Origin: Eshraghiella sp045124255
Lineage (GTDB): Bacteria; Bacillota; Clostridia; Lachnospirales; Lachnospiraceae
Assembly (NCBI GenBank): GCA_045124255.1
Contig: JBGVLM010000030.1
Coordinates: 1-10,076 of the forward strand
Direction: 5' to 3'
Length of the DNA stretch: 10,076 bases
A model generated the notes under the pieces. The model saw only the letters and a list, made by a program, of their open reading frames with translations, ran no database searches and was not told the DNA's origin. A program made the position numbers and the translations under genes. Each line of letters begins with the position of its first letter. Positions within the stretch are counted from its first letter, which is position 1. Below, one piece after another: positions 7,292-10,076 of the stretch.

Positions 7292-7314
7292 CAATGAGTA
7301 ATTTCAAAAATTAA

Positions 7315-8382
7315 TTAATATTCCTTTGCTTCCTCTTCACCGTTGAGAACTCTGAGTCCTCCCTGGACGAGAGCAAGGAGTTCGTCTTCACCAGGATATA
7401 CAACGAAAGGAGCAATCCATCCGCAGTATTCCTTGAGTGAATCGATAACACTCTGGTTGTATGCAATTCCGCCTGTTACGATGATTGCGTCAACCTTGCC
7501 GCAAAGTACGGCAGCCATTGCACCGATATTCTTGGAAAGCTGATAGATAAAAGCTTCTTTAACAAGCTTTGCCTTTTCATCGCCGTTTTCAATCATCTTA
7601 ATTACTTCACGCATATCGTTAGTGCCGAGGTAAGCGTTAAAACCGCCGTTGCCGACAATCTTCTTATAAACTTCTTTTTCGGTATATTCGCCGCTGAAAC
7701 ACATCTTAATTAATGCACCGCTTGGTACACCTCCGGCTCTTTCAGGAGAGAAAGCACCATCACCGTCAAGCGCATTGAAAATATCAATAACCTTGCCATG
7801 CTTGTGTGGTCCTACTGAAACGCCGCCGCCGAGATGAACTACGATAAGATTGAGCTCCTCATAAGGTCTGCCGATTTCATTTGCGTATCTCTTAGCAACA
7901 GCCTTCTGGTTAAGTGCATGGAAAATACTGATTCTTGGAAGTTCAGGAACACCTGAAAGTCTTGCAACATCCTCCATCTCATCAACTACTGTAGGGTCAA
8001 CGATATATGAAGGAACCCCGATTGAATCAGCGATTTCTCTTGCAAGTATACCGCCAAGATTAGAAGCGTGCTGTCCCTGTACGCCTATCTTTAAATCCTC
8101 AAGCAAAGCATCTGTTACAGCGTAGGTTCCGCTTGGAATAGGTTTTAAAAGACCGCCTCTGCCGATAACAACATCAAGGCTGCTGATATCGAAATTCTTC
8201 TCTTTAAGGAAATTTACGATAATTTCTTTACGGAAATCTTTCTGGTCAATAATGGAAGCATATTTTGCAATTTCCTCTGTAGGGTGACGAAGTGTCTCGT
8301 CAAAAAGAAGGTTTTCATCCTCGAATAAACCGATTTTGGTAGATGTAGAACCCGGATTAATTACTAAACTCTTAATTGCCAT
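7315..8382 (-). CDS. buk: Butyrate kinase
   Basis: This 355-residue enzyme of the acetokinase family (ASKHA fold) transfers phosphate from butyryl phosphate to ADP, giving butyrate and ATP in the last step of the kinase route of butyrate formation. Visible motifs are the phosphate-1 loop NPGSTSTK (9-16), GRGG (74-77), the conserved HALNQKAVAKRYA (155-167), HLGGGVSVG (183-191), the adenosine motif VTGGIAYN (302-309) and the C-terminal PGEDELLALVQGG (330-342). Length and sequence fit butyrate kinase rather than acetate kinase, which is about 400 residues long. AAAGGTGA stands before ATG 8382. The gene follows ptb after 40 bp with no terminator between, forming a two-gene operon. Branched-chain fatty acid kinase activity is a possible alternative substrate use. 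Confidence 0.96.
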   Translation of the reverse strand: MAIKSLVINPGSTSTKIGLFEDENLLFDETLRHPTEEIAKYASIIDQKDFRKEIIVNFLKEKNFDISSLDVVIGRGGLLKPIPSGTYAVTDALLEDLKIGVQGQHASNLGGILAREIADSIGVPSYIVDPTVVDEMEDVARLSGVPELPRISIFHALNQKAVAKRYANEIGRPYEELNLIVVHLGGGVSVGPHKHGKVIDIFNALDGDGAFSPERAGGVPSGALIKMCFSGEYTEKEVYKKIVGNGGFNAYLGTNDMREVIKMIENGDEKAKLVKEAFIYQLSKNIGAMAAVLCGKVDAIIVTGGIAYNQSVIDSLKEYCGWIAPFVVYPGEDELLALVQGGLRVLNGEEEAKEY

Positions 8383-8422
8383 GTTTAATCACCTTTCATA
8401 ATTTATTAATAGCAGCAAATGC

Positions 8423-9340
8423 TTAATTGTTCTTCATTTTCTCTGCAACAACTGCACCGAGAGCGAGAGAGTTAACCTTAACTTCAACACTGTCTGAACG
8501 TGATGTAAGAATAACAGGTGCTTTGGTTCCGGTAATCATATTACCATTAACGACATTTGCATAGTGAACCATTGACTTGTATGTAATATTACCTGCATGG
8601 ATGTCAGGGAAGAGAAGAATATCAGCGTCTCCGACAATCTTTCTGCCTGTAGCACCCTTGTGTTTAGCTGCCTCAGGGTCAGTTGCAAGGTCCATTGAAA
8701 GAGGTCCGTCAATAATACATCCCGTAATCTCGCCTGCTTCATTCATTCTTGTAAGCTCGGCAGCCTCAACAGTTGCAGGCATTTTAGGATTAACAACCTC
8801 AACAGCAGCAAGTGGAGCAACCTTAGGATTGTTGATTCCGCATGCTTCACAGATTTCAACGGTATTTTTAATGATGTTGACCTTGTCCTCTAAGGTCGGA
8901 TATGGGATAAAAGCAACATCTGAGAGGAAAAGTAAATGGTCAATTCCTTCAACATCAAATACACATACATGTGAAAGCGGCTTGCCGGTACGAAGACCAA
9001 CCTCTTTGTCAAGAACGCTCTTTAAGAAGCCCTTTGTATCAATAAGACCCTTCATATACATATCTGCTTTGCCGTCATGTACTAATTTAACTGCTTCAAG
9101 AGCAGCAGCCGTAATACCCTTAACATCTCTTACTTCATAATCTGCAAGGTTCATTCCGATTTTGTCAGCGATTACTTTGATTTCATCTGCATCACCTACG
9201 AGAATTGAATCAGCGATTCCACGTTCCTTGGCAACCTTAACTGCCTCAAGTACATTTTCATCCTGGGCAACAGCTACGGCAACCTTTTTCTTGCTGCAGG
9301 ATTTAACCATTGCCAAAATGTCATCAAAATTCTTAGTCAT
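8423..9340 (-). CDS. ptb: Phosphate butyryltransferase
   Basis: This 305-residue cytosolic enzyme of the phosphate acetyl/butyryltransferase family converts butyryl-CoA and phosphate to butyryl phosphate and CoA, feeding butyrate kinase encoded directly downstream. Family patterns seen are KGLIDTKGFLKSVLD (97-111), the stretch VAPLAAVEVVNPKMPAT (174-190), DGPLSMDLA (211-219), LLFPDIHAGNITYKSMVH (242-259) and GTKAPVILTSRSDS (271-284). The length is that of Ptb (about 300) rather than single-domain Pta (about 330), and its pairing with buk makes the butyryl substrate likely. AAGGAGA lies nine bases before ATG 9340. It is transcribed divergently from the Fur-family gene, from a promoter with an extended -10 box at 9396-9424 that is overlapped by repeat elements likely to be operators. 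Confidence 0.95.
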   Translation of the reverse strand: MTKNFDDILAMVKSCSKKKVAVAVAQDENVLEAVKVAKERGIADSILVGDADEIKVIADKIGMNLADYEVRDVKGITAAALEAVKLVHDGKADMYMKGLIDTKGFLKSVLDKEVGLRTGKPLSHVCVFDVEGIDHLLFLSDVAFIPYPTLEDKVNIIKNTVEICEACGINNPKVAPLAAVEVVNPKMPATVEAAELTRMNEAGEITGCIIDGPLSMDLATDPEAAKHKGATGRKIVGDADILLFPDIHAGNITYKSMVHYANVVNGNMITGTKAPVILTSRSDSVEVKVNSLALGAVVAEKMKNN

Positions 9341-9366
9341 TTGTCTGTTCTCCTTATTTATATATA

Positions 9367-9396
9367 ATTTAGGTCAAAAAACACCATTTGGGTCAA
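9367..9396 (-). repeat. Two 11-bp direct repeats at the ptb promoter and leader
   Basis: ATTTAGGTCAA (9367-9377) and ATTTGGGTCAA (9386-9396) differ at one base and start 19 bp apart. The second touches the -10 box and covers the predicted ptb start point; the first lies in the untranslated leader. The arrangement suits a tandem binding site for a regulator, which is inference. Confidence 0.5.
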
Positions 9397-9424
9397 TTAT
9401 AGCACCTGAATGGTTAAAATACAA
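9396..9424 (-). promoter_or_regulatory. Promoter of ptb-buk with extended -10
   Basis: On the - strand, TATAAT (9396-9401) is preceded by TGC, giving an extended -10, and lies 17 bases from a weak -35, TTGTAT (9419-9424). The start point would be near 9389, leaving an untranslated leader of about 49 bases. The weak -35 lies inside a copy of the palindromic element. Confidence 0.7.
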
Positions 9425-9440
9425 TCTTTTTGCAATTTTT
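9416..9440 (-). promoter_or_regulatory. Operator-like element, copy 1, over the ptb -35 box
   Basis: Read on the - strand, this 25-bp stretch matches copy 2 (9471-9495, read on +) at 21 of 25 positions. Its own arms are an imperfect palindrome (7 of 9 pairs). It covers the ptb -35 hexamer, a position suited to repression. Binding by the divergent Fur-family protein is inferred. Confidence 0.5.
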
Positions 9441-9441
9441 A

Positions 9442-9470
9442 TTGACAAGGCTTATAGGCTGTGTTAGCAT
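9442..9470 (+). promoter_or_regulatory. Promoter of the Fur-family gene
   Basis: TTGACA (9442-9447) and TAGCAT (9465-9470) are 17 bases apart, with TGT before the -10 box, giving an extended -10. The start point would be near 9477, inside the palindromic element that follows. Confidence 0.72.
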
Positions 9471-9495
9471 CAAAAATGCAAACAGATTGCATTTT
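9471..9495 (+). promoter_or_regulatory. Palindromic operator-like element, copy 2, at the start point of the Fur-family gene
   Basis: AAAATGCAA (9473-9481) and TTGCATTTT (9487-9495) are perfect 9-bp inverted arms around ACAGA. The site covers the predicted start point, a usual place for autorepression. The spacing differs from classical Fur, PerR or Zur boxes (arms with a 1-bp centre). Confidence 0.6.
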
Positions 9496-9533
9496 GCGTA
9501 AAAGCTATAAACCATTTAATAAAAGGAGCAGTA

Positions 9534-9971
9534 ATGGCTAAGGGGAAGTATACGACAGCGAGTCATACCAAGATAATGAAATATCTTATGGAGAACCATG
9601 ACAAGCTTGTTACCGTTAATGATATAGATAATTTTTTGAAGGATGAGGGACTGGAGGTCAATATCTCCACAATCTACAGATTCCTTAATAAGTTAAGCGA
9701 CAGCGGAGAGGTTATTAAGTATGTTGCGAGCAAGGGAGAAATGTCAAGCTTCCAGTATGTTGACAATGCTTCGCATCAGTGCAAAGAACATTTACATCTG
9801 CATTGTACCGGCTGCGGCAAAATCATCCATCTGGAATGCGATTTTATGAAGGAAATTTCCCACCATATTATGAGTGAGCACGGATTTGAACTGAAATGTG
9901 AATCCTCAGTTCTGTATGGTCTGTGCAAGAAATGTAAGTCCAGCGGTGAGATGTCAAGTGAAATAAAATAA
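9534..9971 (+). CDS. Fur-family transcriptional regulator
   Basis: This 145-residue metal-dependent DNA-binding protein is of the Fur superfamily (Fur, Zur, PerR and relatives). The N-terminal winged helix holds the recognition segment NISTIYRFLNKLSDSGEVI (43-61). The dimerisation half has HLHLHC (86-91), the structural zinc pairs Cys91/Cys94 and Cys131/Cys134, and the hallmark GFELKCESSVLYGLC ending. At the place where Fur proteins usually have a His five residues before the YG of LYG, this one has Glu123, preceded by Cys122; His86 and His88 are kept. This makes the sensed metal uncertain, so I do not assign Fur, Zur or PerR. AAAGGAG lies five bases before ATG 9534. The gene is divergent from ptb and has a palindromic element at its own start point, suggesting autoregulation. 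Confidence 0.88.
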   Translation: MAKGKYTTASHTKIMKYLMENHDKLVTVNDIDNFLKDEGLEVNISTIYRFLNKLSDSGEVIKYVASKGEMSSFQYVDNASHQCKEHLHLHCTGCGKIIHLECDFMKEISHHIMSEHGFELKCESSVLYGLCKKCKSSGEMSSEIK

Positions 9972-10001
9972 AAACTCTTTTTATTTTTTGATATATTTCA
10001 C
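9958..10001 (+). terminator. AT-rich hairpin over the end of the Fur-family gene, possible weak terminator
   Basis: AAAATAAAAA (9965-9974) pairs with TTTTTATTTT (9978-9987). Outside it, GTGAAATA (9958-9965) can pair with TATTTCAC (9994-10001). The hairpin overlaps the stop codon and is nearly GC-free, so its strength is doubtful, although the 3' arm is T-rich. Confidence 0.3.
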
Positions 10002-10076
10002 GAAAACAAAAAACGACCACCTAAGCCCTGTCGACCATATTTTCAAAAAATGAGCAGGGCGTAGCTCATCAGCAGG
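9981..10076 (-). CDS. Possible 3' end of an unidentified - strand gene, cut by the window edge
   Basis: On the - strand a frame stays open from the window edge to a TAA at 9981-9983, giving 31 residues, including HFLKIWSTGLRWSFFVFVKY near the end. I do not recognise it. A second frame over the same DNA ends in LLMSYALLIF at a TGA near 10044, so the reading frame is not certain. U-tailed hairpins in the same stretch suggest that it may instead be untranslated 3' sequence or a repeat. Confidence 0.2.
   Translation of the reverse strand, partial: PADELRPAHFLKIWSTGLRWSFFVFVKYIKK
10045..10069 (-). terminator. Small U-tailed hairpin at the right edge, possible terminator for a converging gene
   Basis: On the - strand ATGAGC (10064-10069) pairs with GCTCAT (10050-10055) around eight bases and is followed by a T-run (10045-10050). 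A second, weaker hairpin of the same style (CGAC/GTCG, followed by TTTTTT) lies nearby at about 10008-10033. Confidence 0.4.

Noticed and set aside
8411..8423. AGCA/TGCT hairpin between ptb and buk
   Set aside because: The stem is only four pairs with no T-run; ptb and buk appear co-transcribed.
8577..9140. 187-residue antisense frame over ptb
   Set aside because: It is fully covered by ptb, whose motifs are conserved; the low-complexity composition reflects reverse reading of alanine- and valine-rich codons.
1..10076. CRISPR array, insertion sequence, tRNA, rRNA or phage defence system
   Set aside because: No regularly spaced repeats, transposase-like genes, terminal inverted repeats or structured RNA gene signatures were found on either strand.

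Overview
The window looks like a chromosomal segment of a strictly anaerobic, low-to-mid GC Gram-positive bacterium of the class Clostridia, most likely a butyrate-forming Lachnospiraceae (Butyrivibrio/Coprococcus-like). The reasons are the strong AGGAGG-type ribosome binding sites, sigma-A-like promoters, a ptb-buk pair, a multi-cluster [FeFe] hydrogenase, a YolD/UvrX-type polymerase pair and an HD-GYP protein. The placement is inferred from gene content and style, not from a search.

Left part, + strand (1-4577). A leader of uncertain nature (1-146) precedes a small thiamine-binding protein gene (147-446). Next comes a tightly spaced run of four genes: an AzgA/PbuG-type purine permease (549-1958), a membrane-anchored SPFH/band 7 protein (1989-2912), a Y-family DNA polymerase of the UvrX/YqjW kind (2943-4223) and an overlapping YolD-like gene (4192-4515). 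The run closes with a very strong stem-loop terminator (4522-4577). No terminator is visible inside the run, so the four genes are probably co-transcribed, although the permease and band 7 protein have no obvious functional tie to translesion synthesis.

Right part, - strand (9340 down to 4580). A divergent promoter region drives ptb then buk, the phosphotransbutyrylase and butyrate kinase that turn butyryl-CoA into butyrate plus ATP. The pair ends in a clear terminator (7252-7291). A group B-like monomeric [FeFe] hydrogenase (7177-5732) follows with its own good promoter (7212-7240) and terminator (5691-5725). An HD-GYP cyclic-di-GMP phosphodiesterase gene (5677-4580) then converges on the polymerase operon. 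Butyrate formation and hydrogen metabolism both belong to reductant disposal and energy conservation in fermenting clostridia, but the sequence shows separate transcription units.

Right edge. A Fur-family regulator (9534-9971, +) is divergent from ptb. The 193-bp region between them is the most interesting part of the window. It holds two promoters facing away from each other and two 25-bp inverted copies (21/25 identical) of a palindromic element of the form AAAATGCAA-N5-TTGCATTTT. One copy overlaps the ptb -35 box and the other the predicted start point of the regulator gene. There is also a separate 11-bp direct repeat at the ptb -10/+1 region. The layout suggests a self-controlled Fur-type regulator that also controls butyrate formation. 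The last ~100 bp hold small U-tailed hairpins and a short open frame on the - strand that I cannot identify.
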